A stretch of DNA of 64,000 nucleotides from Halanaeroarchaeum sp. HSR-CO (GTDB lineage Archaea; Halobacteriota; Halobacteria; Halobacteriales; Halobacteriaceae). The notes beneath the pieces are model-generated. The model was not told where the DNA came from. It was given only the letters and a program-made list of their open reading frames with translations, and ran no database searches. A program made the position numbers and the translations under genes. Below are positions 34,691 to 43,109 of this stretch, piece after piece; positions within the stretch are counted from its first letter, which is position 1; each line of letters opens with the position of its first letter. The stretch lies in assembly GCF_024972755.1 (NCBI RefSeq), contig NZ_CP087724.1, forward strand, positions 1,302,001 to 1,366,000, read 5' to 3'.

Positions 34691-34741
34691 GACACCACTA
34701 TTGGGACGTGAAAGCGGCGATTAGCGCCACTTTTGGGTGTC
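34691..34741. repeat. Two-part inverted repeat upstream of tfb
   Basis: The outer arms are GACACC (34691-34696) and GGTGTC (34736-34741). The inner arms are AAAG-C-GGCG (34711-34719) and CGCC-A-CTTT (34725-34733) around a 5-nt loop. It could be an operator pair or, if transcribed, a hairpin with an asymmetric bulge. Confidence 0.5.
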
Positions 34742-34988
34742 CTAAGATTATGCGTACCTTTACCATGGCACAACGATATCCATAAAAACGTACCGGTGGT
34801 CTTCGGTGAGCTACCGACCGCCGCTCCCGGCAGCTCGGTGATCCGGGATACTCCCTCCATATAATTGGTAGTATCAGCCCCGGTCAGTGGGTCCTCGGTG
34901 TGCTGGAAAAAATCACGAGTCCCCGGGCCGGTACTGGTCCAGGTGTGCTATCTCGAAAGCTGGCACTGTCGTATCGTTGCAGCTCTGT

Positions 34989-35423
34989 TCAGTCTTCTTC
35001 GAGATCTTTTGCGATGGCTGCGAGACTGTCCTTCGGCGGTTCAACGACGGTGTACGTGGCGGATTCGCCAGGGGCCCGGAGACCCACTTTGTGACCCGCG
35101 TCCACGACATCGACGTGGACGGTCCGTCCGAACGCCAGATCACGGTCCTCGACCCAGGGGTCGAGATGGTCGGTCGCGGCGCCGGGATTGCGAGCCTGTC
35201 GCGGCGTCTCGTACGCACCCCGGATCACTGGGTCGCCGTTCGACCGGGCCGCGATCTCGGCGCGATATTCGACACCGTCGAGCACGACTCTGAGGACCTC
35301 ATCGACCGGGATGGCGTCGTTCGAGGGAAGACGTATCTCAGAGCGGTGGGTCGCGCCATACCGTGCCAGCGTCCCGTCGAGAGTCTCGACGGTCGGGTGA
35401 TCGTGGGCCACTCGGTCGGGCAT
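34989..35423 (-). CDS. Haloarchaeal DUF7112-like protein
   Basis: 144 residues, acidic, no signal or membrane helix. It is beta-rich, with segments RSEIRLPSNDAIPVDEVLRV, VLDGVEYRAEIAARSNGDP and FGRTVHVDVVDAGHKVGLRA that suggest a small barrel. It fits a haloarchaea-restricted family I recall as DUF7112; that assignment is tentative. It lies upstream of tfb on the same strand, 418 bp away, and is divergent from the cation-transporter gene. Function unknown. Confidence 0.7.
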   Translation of the reverse strand: MPDRVAHDHPTVETLDGTLARYGATHRSEIRLPSNDAIPVDEVLRVVLDGVEYRAEIAARSNGDPVIRGAYETPRQARNPGAATDHLDPWVEDRDLAFGRTVHVDVVDAGHKVGLRAPGESATYTVVEPPKDSLAAIAKDLEED

Positions 35424-35678
35424 GGCCCAGTGTTCGTCCTGGGTCGGTCTACACCTTGCGATGTCGGATCAGGTGACGACGCTCGCAACCATGGGGTCTG
35501 CTGTTCGGCAGCGGTGTCCGTCGCACGCAGTGGCTCCATCGTTCGGTCGTCCAGCTCGACCGATCCCGACCGACCTCGAGTGTAATGAATAGTGACACGA
35601 ACAGGTGCGGGCCCGATTCGGTGTGCCGTCGCTGTTCCAACACAACGCTCAAATCGAAGCGGCCCCCAGTCACGGTCG

Positions 35679-36581
35679 ATGGACGAGGACCTATCGACGT
35701 TTCTTCGCACGTCGTGGGTGAACGTCGTCGGGAACCTCGCGAAGATCGTCGTCGAAGGGTCCATCGGTCTCGCGTTCGGAAGTCTCGCCCTTATCGCCGA
35801 CGCGGCGCATTCGGTCGCCGATCTCCTGGCCAGTCTCATCGTCCTCGTCTGGGGTCGACTCGCGTTCGAGGGCCCCGACCCCGGCCATCCGCACGGGCAC
35901 GAACGGGTCGAACCGTTGACTGCGCTGTTCGTCGGCGCGACGCTCGTCCTCCTCGCCCTTAAACTGTTATGGGACTCCACGACGGGAATCCTCGAGGGGC
36001 CCTCGGTCGTGTACAGTCCGTTTCTCGTGTTCGGACTGACCTTCGCCATCGTCGACATGGTCCTCGTGTACTGGTACACCCAGCGGTCGAATCGGACTCT
36101 CGGGTCGCCCGCACTCGACGCCCTCAGCAAGGATGCGCTTAACGACGTCTACACCTCGCTCGCGGCAGTCGTCGGGGTCTTCGGTGCCGCAGTCGGCTAC
36201 CCCATCCTGGACCCCATCGCGGGTGGCCTCGTCAGCACCCTCGTTCTCCGCGAGGGGATCTCCATCTCCCGACAAAACGTGGACTACCTGGTCGGTAGTG
36301 CCCCACCGGCAGACGAACTCGAACGCATCCGGTCGGAGATCTACGCCCATCCGGCCGTGGAGGGCGTCCACGACCTCCGATGTCACTACGTCGGGCCGAC
36401 GATCGAAGTGGAGTTCCACGCCGAGATAGACGGCGAATTCTCACTCTACGACGCCCATGCGGTCGAAACGGAGATTCGCAACCGGGTGATGGAGCTCCCG
36501 GCCGTCGGCGACGTGCACGTCCATCTAGACCCGTCCGGAATCGGCGAGTGGAAGGACGCCCCGGAGAGCCCACCGGAGTGA
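35679..36581 (+). CDS. Cation diffusion facilitator family transporter
   Basis: 300 residues from the ATG at 35679. Six helices (about 15-210) precede a cytoplasmic metal-binding domain (about 212-290). The TM2 metal site reads H44-SVA-D48 and the TM5 site D152-ALN-D156. A His-rich loop HPHGHERVEP (about 71-80) lies after TM2. CDF proteins export divalent metals by proton antiport. A His at the first TM5 position is usual for zinc transporters and Asp for manganese types, so the ion is uncertain here. No metal regulator is adjacent. Upstream 255 bp contain no recognised gene. Confidence 0.9.
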   Translation: MDEDLSTFLRTSWVNVVGNLAKIVVEGSIGLAFGSLALIADAAHSVADLLASLIVLVWGRLAFEGPDPGHPHGHERVEPLTALFVGATLVLLALKLLWDSTTGILEGPSVVYSPFLVFGLTFAIVDMVLVYWYTQRSNRTLGSPALDALSKDALNDVYTSLAAVVGVFGAAVGYPILDPIAGGLVSTLVLREGISISRQNVDYLVGSAPPADELERIRSEIYAHPAVEGVHDLRCHYVGPTIEVEFHAEIDGEFSLYDAHAVETEIRNRVMELPAVGDVHVHLDPSGIGEWKDAPESPPE

Positions 36582-36675
36582 GCGCCCACCCGGAGGCTCC
36601 GTCGTTTCGTCGTCGAATGTGCGGGAAGTTCCCGCTTCAGAAGTCATTTCCCGGTCGCTATCGTGAGCGACCACG

Positions 36676-37239
36676 ATGGACGAACAGCACACATTCGACG
36701 CCGATGCTGCCGAATCCCTGGAAGAGGTCGTTCGCTATCGATATCTCTCGCGGGACGAACTCGTCGGCGCGCTCAACCCAACTGGTGACGAGGACGTGGT
36801 GGACCTCGGGAGCGGGACCGGGTTCTACACGCGAGACGTGGCTCCCTACGTCGGGACCGTTCGCGCCGTCGACCTGCAACCGGAGATGCACGAGCACTTC
36901 CGCGCCGAAGGGGTCCCAGACAACGTCGAGGTGGTCTCGGCCGGCATCGCGGAGATGCCCTTCGGGGACTCGACGTTCGACGCTGCCTACTCCACGATGA
37001 CGTTTCACGAGATCGTCAGTGAGGCGTCACTGGCGGCGGTCAGACGGGTCCTTCGACCGGGGGCACGATTCGTCGTCGTGGACTGGTCGGCCGAGGGGGA
37101 GGGCGAACGCGGCCCACCACTGACTGCCCGGTACGGTCCCGAGCAGGCCGCCCAGCGCATCGAAGATGCGGGATTCGAGGTGAAAAACTGGAGTGGCCGA
37201 CCGGAAACCTTCCTCGTCGTCGCGGCCGTTCCGACCTGA
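36676..37239 (+). CDS. Class I SAM-dependent methyltransferase
   Basis: 187 residues. The SAM-binding motif I is VVDLGSGTGFYTRDVAPYV (about 36-54), motif II is RAVDLQPEMHEHF, and the post-motif segment is AEMPFGDSTFDAAYSTMTF. The family is Methyltransf_11-like, as in small-molecule or arsenite methyltransferases; there is no Cys pattern for arsenite. The substrate is unknown. It abuts the convergent bifunctional-nuclease gene, with stop codons forming TGATCA. Confidence 0.87.
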   Translation: MDEQHTFDADAAESLEEVVRYRYLSRDELVGALNPTGDEDVVDLGSGTGFYTRDVAPYVGTVRAVDLQPEMHEHFRAEGVPDNVEVVSAGIAEMPFGDSTFDAAYSTMTFHEIVSEASLAAVRRVLRPGARFVVVDWSAEGEGERGPPLTARYGPEQAAQRIEDAGFEVKNWSGRPETFLVVAAVPT

Positions 37240-37674
37240 TCACTCCTCTTCGAAGCGGACCGAATCGGGCTCCTGACCGGCAGCGTCGACGACCTCGTCG
37301 GAGACGAAGATGGGAGCGTCGACCCGCACCGCGATAGCGATCGCGTCGCTCGGTCTGACGTCGAAGGTCATCTCCGTTCGATTGCCGTCGTCGTACTGTT
37401 CGACGTCGAGTTTCCCGTAGAACGTACCCTCCCGCAACTCGTCGATGCGGACGCGGTCGATGGCCGCACCGAACTCGGTGAGCATCTCGACGAACAGGTC
37501 GTGGGTGAGTGGCCGCTCGAAGGTCTCCGGAGAGAGTGCGATCTGGATCGATTGTGCCTGGTCCCCCGTCACGAACACCGGTAGTATCTCGTCACGGACG
37601 TCGAGGAGCACGGCCGGCACTCGCTCGTCCTCGTCCGTCACGGCGACCCCCCGCACCGTGGCTTCGTGGTCCAT
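37240..37674 (-). CDS. Bifunctional nuclease family protein (BFN/DUF151)
   Basis: 144 residues from the ATG at 37674 (MDHEATVRGVAVTDEDERV). Hallmarks of the domain are VLLDVRDEILPVFVTGDQAQ (about 24-43), LTHDLFVEMLTEFGAAIDRV (about 58-77) and FDVRPSDAIAIAVRVDAPIF (about 105-124). The RPSDAIAIAVR block is diagnostic. Plant and bacterial homologues show RNase/DNase activity; archaeal members are untested to my knowledge. It is cytoplasmic. A single gene. Confidence 0.9.
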   Translation of the reverse strand: MDHEATVRGVAVTDEDERVPAVLLDVRDEILPVFVTGDQAQSIQIALSPETFERPLTHDLFVEMLTEFGAAIDRVRIDELREGTFYGKLDVEQYDDGNRTEMTFDVRPSDAIAIAVRVDAPIFVSDEVVDAAGQEPDSVRFEEE

Positions 37675-37741
37675 ACCTAGATTCCGGCGAGTACGACCAA
37701 AAAGGCTTGCTAGATGTCGGCTCGTCGATATAGTGGGACGG

Positions 37742-38692
37742 TCACTGATTTCGGTCCCGTTCAGCACGGAGTTCAGCTACCAACTGTTCCGTGGCTCGTC
37801 TCACGGCGTCGTCGCTCGTTTCGGTCGGCTCCCAGCCCAGGTTGGAGAGTTTCTCGGTCGCGAGTCGCATCTTCGGGACGTCGCCGGTCCACCCGCGGTC
37901 ACCGCCGGTGAACTCGTACTCCGGGTCCACGCCGAGTTCGTCTGCGACGATGTCGGCGATGTCGGTGACCGACGTGGTCGTCTTCGTTCCGAGATTGACG
38001 ATGGTGCAATCGTCGGTCGCGTGTTCGACGACGTGTCGCATGGCGTCGACACACTGTTCTACGTGCATGTACGATTTCTCCTGGCGGCCGTTCCCGAGGA
38101 TTTCGAGTCTCGCTGGGTCGTCGAGGAGTTTCTCGATGAAATCGGGGATGACGTTGCCGCGCTGGTGGGGACCGACGATGTTGGCGAATCTGAAGATCCA
38201 GGCGTCGATGTCGTAGGAATGTGCGTACGTCGAGACGAGTCCCTCGTCGGCCAGTTTGGCCGCACCGTAGATGCTGATCGGTTCGAGCGGACCGAAATCC
38301 TCCGGGGTGGGCATCGGTGCCTCGCCGTAGACGGTCGACGACGACGTGAACACGACGTTCGAGACGCCGACCTCGTCCATCCGTTCGAGGACGGTGTAGG
38401 TCATCTCGGTGTTCTCTTCGAACAGGGTGCGCGGGTCGTCGAAGTTGGTGTCCGTATATGCGGCGAAGTGGAAGACGATGTCCACGTCCTCGGTGATGAC
38501 GTCGGCGACGTCGGCCGAGACGCTAACGTCGCGTTTCGCGAACTCGACGGTGTCTGGGACCTGCTCGCGTGACCCCTTCGAGAGGTCGTCGACCGCCAGC
38601 ACGTCGTTCTCGTCGGCGAGCGCCGCAGCGAGATGCGAGCCGACGAGACCTGCCCCACCGGTCACGACGATTCGCTTGCCGGAGAGTTCCAT
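37742..38692 (-). CDS. NAD-dependent sugar-nucleotide epimerase/dehydratase
   Basis: 316 residues, extended SDR. The NAD motif is VVTGGAGLVGSHLAAAL (about 9-25). The catalytic Ser region is VVFTSSSTVYGEA and the YxxxK is SIYGAAKLADEG (about 142-153). The substrate-binding segment is FRFANIVGPHQRGNVIPDF. It is most like UDP-glucose 4-epimerase/dTDP-glucose dehydratase enzymes that feed S-layer N-glycosylation or exopolysaccharide in haloarchaea. No glycosyltransferase is in the window, so the sugar is unknown. Confidence 0.9.
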   Translation of the reverse strand: MELSGKRIVVTGGAGLVGSHLAAALADENDVLAVDDLSKGSREQVPDTVEFAKRDVSVSADVADVITEDVDIVFHFAAYTDTNFDDPRTLFEENTEMTYTVLERMDEVGVSNVVFTSSSTVYGEAPMPTPEDFGPLEPISIYGAAKLADEGLVSTYAHSYDIDAWIFRFANIVGPHQRGNVIPDFIEKLLDDPARLEILGNGRQEKSYMHVEQCVDAMRHVVEHATDDCTIVNLGTKTTTSVTDIADIVADELGVDPEYEFTGGDRGWTGDVPKMRLATEKLSNLGWEPTETSDDAVRRATEQLVAELRAERDRNQ

Positions 38693-38731
38693 GGGAGAGC
38701 ATACGGTGGGCCGAGCAAGTGCATTCCGATA

Positions 38732-39634
38732 TCAGACATCGGCGACGACCGATTCACTCCACTCCCATAACCGCTGTTGGAGGGCTTCGTCGTACGTTTT
38801 TGGTGCCGACTCCGCTGACTCGGTCCCATCGAAGTACTGCCCCGTGACGTCGGCGACCTCCCCAGAAGTCGCGAGGTACACTGCGGTCTCGGCGCCCGCT
38901 TCGGCCGAAGCCGTGAACCGATCGGTGAGTACACTGGGAAGTGCGGACAGCACGGCCATGAACAGCCGAACCGGGAGCGAGGCGTTCCGATACAGGCCGC
39001 TCGACGGGATGAATCCCGGGTGAAAGCAGTTCGCCGTCGCCCGGTCGAGCCGTTCGGCGAGTTGGTAGGTAAAGAGGACGTTCGCGAACTTCGACCTGGC
39101 ATAGGCGTCCATCCCGTCGTAATCGGTCGTCGTTTCGAGGTCCGCGATGGCGAACTCGGCGCGGTGGTGGATGGCCGAGGCGGTCGTGACGACGCGTCCG
39201 TTAGCGGCCTCGATACGGTCTCGCAAGCGATCGGTCAGGACGAACGGAGCGAGATGGTTGACGGCGATGGTTCGCTCGACGCCCTCGGCCGTGAGTTCGC
39301 CACTCTCGAAGAACGCGCCGGCGTTGTTGACGAGGGCATCAAGCCGATCGTACCGGAACGCGACGTGGTCGGCGAGTTCCCGGACATCGTCCAGCTCCGT
39401 GAAATCCGCGATGACGGTCTCGTAATCGGCCGTCCCGGTGGCTGCAAGCGCTGATTCGAGCGATTGAGCTTTTGCATCGGATCGCCCGTGGGCGATCACG
39501 GTTGCGCCGCGTCGTGCCAGTTCCAGAGCGGTCGCTCGTCCGACGCCATCGGTCGCTCCAGTAACGAGGACGGTCGACGCCGAGCGGTTTTCGTCTGGGG
39601 AGTTCGACTGTTCTCTTGGAGGGCGACTGCTCAT
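38732..39634 (-). CDS. Short-chain dehydrogenase/reductase
   Basis: 300 residues with a 20-residue Ser-rich N-terminal extension. The NAD(P) motif is TGATDGVGRATALELARRGA (about 25-44). NNAGAF is near 105. The catalytic triad is Ser in TTASAIHH and YARSK (about 176-180). It resembles the retinol-dehydrogenase/protochlorophyllide-reductase-like SDR group. The substrate is unknown. It lies 39 bp upstream of the epimerase gene on the same strand, so the two may be cotranscribed. Confidence 0.88.
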   Translation of the reverse strand: MSSRPPREQSNSPDENRSASTVLVTGATDGVGRATALELARRGATVIAHGRSDAKAQSLESALAATGTADYETVIADFTELDDVRELADHVAFRYDRLDALVNNAGAFFESGELTAEGVERTIAVNHLAPFVLTDRLRDRIEAANGRVVTTASAIHHRAEFAIADLETTTDYDGMDAYARSKFANVLFTYQLAERLDRATANCFHPGFIPSSGLYRNASLPVRLFMAVLSALPSVLTDRFTASAEAGAETAVYLATSGEVADVTGQYFDGTESAESAPKTYDEALQQRLWEWSESVVADV

Positions 39635-39726
39635 ATCTCGTCATCTGCATGGACGGTCATAGTGTTGGCTCGGGCCGTCCGTCGGCGGAACGAAACCCCT
39701 AACGGGGTCTCCCCGTAGTGTCCGGT

Positions 39727-40263
39727 ATGCAGGGAGAATCCGACGTCGTGGTCCTGCGCCTGGGGCACCGTCCGGGTCGCGACGACAGGATGACGACACA
39801 CGTGGGGCTGACTGCACGCGCGCTGGGGGCGAACCGCGTCATCTATCCCGAGAACGCCACTGACGCCGTCGAGACGGTGACCGACATCACCGACCGATTC
39901 GGCGGGCCGTTCGCGGTCGAGACGACCGAGGAACCACACGCGACCATCCGAAACTGGCCGGGAAGCGTCGTCCACCTCACGATGTACGGAGAGCAGGTTC
40001 AGGACGTCGAGGCGGACATCCGGGAGGCGCACGCCGAAACGGCGCTCCTCGTCGTGGTCGGTTCGGAGAAGGTCCCCTTCTCGGTCTACGAGGCCGCCGA
40101 CTGGAACGTCGGCGTGACTAATCAGCCCCACTCGGAGGTCGCGGGGCTCGCCGTCTTCCTGGACCACCTCTTCGAAGGGCGGGAACTCGACCGGGAGTGG
40201 GAGGGGGCTGAGAGCCGTGTCGTGCCGAAGGCGACGGGAAAGAAGGTCGTCGACGCCGAGTAA
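39727..40263 (+). CDS. trm56: tRNA (cytidine(56)-2'-O)-methyltransferase
   Basis: 178 residues from the ATG at 39727; a GTG three codons earlier is possible. The opening VVLRLGHRPGRDDRMTTHVG is diagnostic of aTrm56, a SPOUT methyltransferase. The knot region is ETALLVVVGSEKVPFSVYEA and NVGVTNQPHSEVAGLAVFL. It methylates the 2'-OH of C56 in the T-loop of archaeal tRNAs. The enzyme is archaea-specific. It lies 44 bp upstream of tfe in the same direction. Confidence 0.94.
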   Translation: MQGESDVVVLRLGHRPGRDDRMTTHVGLTARALGANRVIYPENATDAVETVTDITDRFGGPFAVETTEEPHATIRNWPGSVVHLTMYGEQVQDVEADIREAHAETALLVVVGSEKVPFSVYEAADWNVGVTNQPHSEVAGLAVFLDHLFEGRELDREWEGAESRVVPKATGKKVVDAE

Positions 40264-40307
40264 CCGTCTCACAAGGTTAATGTTCGTCCGACTGGGAGTT
40301 ACTCGTA

Positions 40308-40826
40308 ATGGCTTTTGAGGACTTGCTGGAGGACCCCGTGGTCCAAAAATATCTCAACGAACTGGTGGGGCCGAAGGGCATGCCCGTAGCGGCGGCCCCC
40401 CCGGACGGTGAGGTGACCGACGAGGAACTGGCCGAGAGGCTGGGTCTGGAGCTGAACGACGTACGACGGGCGTTGTTCATCCTCTACGAGAACGACCTGG
40501 CGACATACCGGCGCGTCCGGGACGAGGACTCCGGGTGGCTCACGTATCTCTGGACGTTCGAATACGACAACATCCCCGGCAATCTCCACGACGAGATGGT
40601 GCGGTTGCTGGAGGCACTGGAGGAGCGCCGCGAGTACGAGGCGATGAACGAGTTCTACCTCTGTGACGTCTGTTCGATCCGCTTCGAGTTCGGCGAGGCG
40701 ATGGACCTCGGGTTCGAGTGCCCGGAGTGTGGCTCACAGGTCGAAGCGATGGAGAACGAAGCGATCATCCACTCCATCGACGAACGCATCGAAGCACTCC
40801 GTTCGGACCTGGGGATCACCGCATAG
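40308..40826 (+). CDS. tfe: Transcription initiation factor E alpha subunit
   Basis: 172 residues. An extended winged helix (about 1-100) is followed by a zinc ribbon with C119, C122, C138 and C141 (YLCDVCSIRFEFGEAM and FECPECG). TFE stabilises the open complex with TBP and TFB. The stop TAG is followed directly by the ATG of the DUF2110 gene (40827), so translation is probably coupled. Head of the conserved run tfe-DUF2110-DUF5803-cinA. Confidence 0.96.
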   Translation: MAFEDLLEDPVVQKYLNELVGPKGMPVAAAPPDGEVTDEELAERLGLELNDVRRALFILYENDLATYRRVRDEDSGWLTYLWTFEYDNIPGNLHDEMVRLLEALEERREYEAMNEFYLCDVCSIRFEFGEAMDLGFECPECGSQVEAMENEAIIHSIDERIEALRSDLGITA

Positions 40827-41495
40827 ATGGTCGTCCTCGCCACCAAGGTCTACGTCTCCGGTGATGCTCGCGACCGGACCCTCGATTCGCTCGATTCGCT
40901 GGTGCGAAACGACATCGGGGATCTCGACGTCGAGTGGTCCGTCGGTCTTCGACACGACGGGTTTCCTTCGGTGACCGTCCAGGGAGCGGACGCGACCGTT
41001 GCCCGAAACGTCCTCCGCGAGACGTGGGGCGAGATAACCGAATCATTCGAGGCGGGTGAGACGTACGTCGGCACACTGGAACAGTGGGACGACGACGGCT
41101 TCGTCCTGGACGCTGGCACCGAGATTCGGATTCCGTCGAGCGAACTCGGCCTGGGAGCGGGGACACCGGGGCAGATCCGAACTCGATTCGGCCTCGTCCA
41201 GCACATGCCGTTGCGATTCACCTACGGAGAAACCCCGCGACTCGCCGACGAGGAGCGGGACCGCCTGTACGACTGGACACGGGAGGATGTCGGCCGGGTG
41301 AACGTGAACAGTGCGACCCGCGCTGAGGTCAGGTCGACGGTGAACCGTGCCGGTCACGCACAGGACATCGTCACCGTCGAACGCCTGGGGCTGCTCGAAC
41401 AGAGTATCATCTGTGGAGAAGGAACAGACCCGCCCGGGTTGCTCTCGAGTATCGGCTCACATCTGCAAGCAGAACTGCTCGCCGTCGTTCCATGA
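40827..41495 (+). CDS. DUF2110 family protein
   Basis: 222 residues, full length for the family. The first half (about 1-70) is an alpha/beta domain. A central OB-like segment (about 72-130; YVGTLEQWDDDGFVLDAGTE, IRIPSSELGLGAGTPGQIRT) resembles S1/OB folds. The C-terminal helical part (VNVNSATRAEVRSTVNRAGH) recalls helix-hairpin-helix. DUF2110 is archaeal and regularly sits next to tfe, which suggests a part in transcription or RNA metabolism, but nothing is proven. It abuts tfe and overlaps the next gene by ATGA. Confidence 0.88.
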   Translation: MVVLATKVYVSGDARDRTLDSLDSLVRNDIGDLDVEWSVGLRHDGFPSVTVQGADATVARNVLRETWGEITESFEAGETYVGTLEQWDDDGFVLDAGTEIRIPSSELGLGAGTPGQIRTRFGLVQHMPLRFTYGETPRLADEERDRLYDWTREDVGRVNVNSATRAEVRSTVNRAGHAQDIVTVERLGLLEQSIICGEGTDPPGLLSSIGSHLQAELLAVVP

Positions 41496-42199
41496 GACGA
41501 CTCCTCGCCATCCTCGCGCTCGGGTTCCTCGTCCTGCTGGCCGGGTGTGGCGGGACGGCTGTCGACGACGCCGCCCTGAACGAATCCGCCGAGTACGACT
41601 GGAACACGACCGCAGCGGTCACGGTAACGGCCGAAGGATCGGAGTACAGGACGGTGTACACGCTCGACGAGGAGAGCGAGGTGCAACTGTCGATCCGCGA
41701 CGAGCTGTTGGGACGGCAGCCCGTGCCGATTTCGGCCGTCCAATTCCGGTACGAGAACGGAACCGTGGCGAACGCCAGCGCGCTCACCGTCGAGGAGCGA
41801 AACAAGCGCACCGTGGTCGAGTTCCCGGTCGAGGCGGGCCAGTTCGCGTACACGGCCCGGAGCAGTTCTCGGTCGTTGATGATACCCGTGATGACGAACC
41901 GGACGCACGAGGTGATCCTCCCGGAAGGCATGCGGATATCCGTGCCGGTGTTCGGTGGGGCCGACCCGGGCGACTACGAGACGGAGATCCGAGACGACCG
42001 TGTCCACCTGACCTGGTCGTCGGTGGAGGCCGAGCGCATCTCCATCGATTACTACCAGGAACGCGACCTCCTGCTCTTCGCGGGATTGCTCGGGCTCCTG
42101 GTCCTGGTCTCCGGTGGGGGAATCGCGTACTATCGGTCCCAGATCCAGCGCCTGGAGGAAGAGCGAACCGCGGCGGGACTCGACTTCGACGAAGAGTAA
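41492..42199 (+). CDS. DUF5803-family membrane lipoprotein
   Basis: 235 residues. It has an N-terminal signal with a lipobox (LLAGC, Cys at about 20), an exported beta-rich domain (about 25-190) with N-x-S/T sequons, a C-terminal transmembrane helix (about 192-214; LLLFAGLLGLLVLVSGGGIA) and a short cytoplasmic coiled tail. It is therefore anchored at both ends. The family assignment is from overall pattern. It starts within the DUF2110 stop (ATGA at 41492) and so is translationally coupled. Function unknown. Confidence 0.8.
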   Translation: MRRLLAILALGFLVLLAGCGGTAVDDAALNESAEYDWNTTAAVTVTAEGSEYRTVYTLDEESEVQLSIRDELLGRQPVPISAVQFRYENGTVANASALTVEERNKRTVVEFPVEAGQFAYTARSSSRSLMIPVMTNRTHEVILPEGMRISVPVFGGADPGDYETEIRDDRVHLTWSSVEAERISIDYYQERDLLLFAGLLGLLVLVSGGGIAYYRSQIQRLEEERTAAGLDFDEE

Positions 42200-42237
42200 C
42201 CGGCGGGAATTAAGCGGCCCGGGTACCACGTTCGACC

Positions 42238-42915
42238 ATGGACGTAGCCGTGGTCACCGTCGGCGACGAGTTACTCGCCGGCGAGACGGAGAACACGAAC
42301 GCCTCGTGGTTGGGACGTCGATTGACTGCACGTGGCGCCACGGTCCGGCGCATGCTGGTCCTCCCAGACGACACTCAGGCCATCGCCGAGGCCGTTTCGG
42401 CATATGCGAACGACTTCGATGCAGTCGTCGTCACGGGTGGCGTCGGGCCGACCCACGATGACGTGACCCTCGACGGCGTCGCCGCCGCGTTCGACCTCGC
42501 GATGGTCGAACACCAGGACGTCGTGGTCTGGTTCGACGAACACGCCGAGTACTCCCGGCAGGACCTGGTCTCCGGCACGATGGACCTCCCCGAGGGAGCA
42601 CGGATGATACCGAACGACGAGGGCGTTGCCCCCGGTGCGATCGTCGAGAACGTCTACGTGCTTCCGGGCGTCCCTGACGAGATGCGTGCGATGTTCGACC
42701 GAGTCGCCGACGATTTCGAAGGAACCCGCTTGACGACCGAGGTGGTCCACTCCGACGCACCGGAGAGTTCGCTCATCGAGATCATCGCGGAGGTGAACGA
42801 CCGATTCGACGTTCGGGTGGGAAGTTACCCGAACGACGGGGTCCGGCTCAAACTGACGGCCGCAGATCCGGAGGAAGTCAATGCCGCAGCAGACTGGCTC
42901 CGCCAGCGCGTCTAG
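42238..42915 (+). CDS. CinA N-terminal (molybdopterin-binding-like) domain protein
   Basis: 225 residues with a MoCF/MogA-like fold. The opening is VAVVTVGDELLAGETENTNA (about 3-22), and VVVTGGVGPTHDDVTLDGVA (about 63-82) is the competence/damage-inducible CinA signature. The C-terminal deamidase domain of full CinA is absent. In bacteria this N-terminal domain (COG1058) has ADP-ribose pyrophosphatase activity; molybdopterin binding is less likely. The stop codon shares CTAG with the convergent small gene at 42912. Confidence 0.87.
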   Translation: MDVAVVTVGDELLAGETENTNASWLGRRLTARGATVRRMLVLPDDTQAIAEAVSAYANDFDAVVVTGGVGPTHDDVTLDGVAAAFDLAMVEHQDVVVWFDEHAEYSRQDLVSGTMDLPEGARMIPNDEGVAPGAIVENVYVLPGVPDEMRAMFDRVADDFEGTRLTTEVVHSDAPESSLIEIIAEVNDRFDVRVGSYPNDGVRLKLTAADPEEVNAAADWLRQRV

Positions 42916-43025
42916 CGGTACAGGTACCGGACCCAGATGGCAGTGACCAGGATACTGAGCAACAGGACGGTCCACCCGACGGCGTCGACGGGAAGGTCAG
43001 ATGCGGCACTGAGTATTTCGAACAT
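42912..43025 (-). CDS. Very small membrane protein
   Basis: 37 residues (M at 43025, TAG at 42912-42914). One hydrophobic helix spans about residues 15-33 (VDAVGWTVLLLSILVTAIWV) with the basic end YLYR. Its stop overlaps the convergent cinA stop in CTAG, the same arrangement as three other confident convergent pairs in this window, which supports it being real. Small single-helix proteins are common in haloarchaea. Function unknown. Confidence 0.6.
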   Translation of the reverse strand: MFEILSAASDLPVDAVGWTVLLLSILVTAIWVRYLYR

Positions 43026-43109
43026 ACCTGCGAATTCCCGGTCAGTTCCCTTAACTCTTGACGAACGTCGAGCGGTCGCTTTTTTCGTGCCCGCCGCGAA
43101 CCCGACGGT

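Larger units (their letters stand above)
34571..34988. other. Intergenic region, 418 bp, upstream of tfb
   Basis: No protein gene seen. It is AT-richer than its surroundings. It holds the tfb TATA box (34601-34606), a two-part inverted repeat (34691-34741) and other TATA-like stretches (about 34780 and 34857). This is long for the space between two co-oriented haloarchaeal genes and probably holds tfb regulatory sites. Confidence 0.55.
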
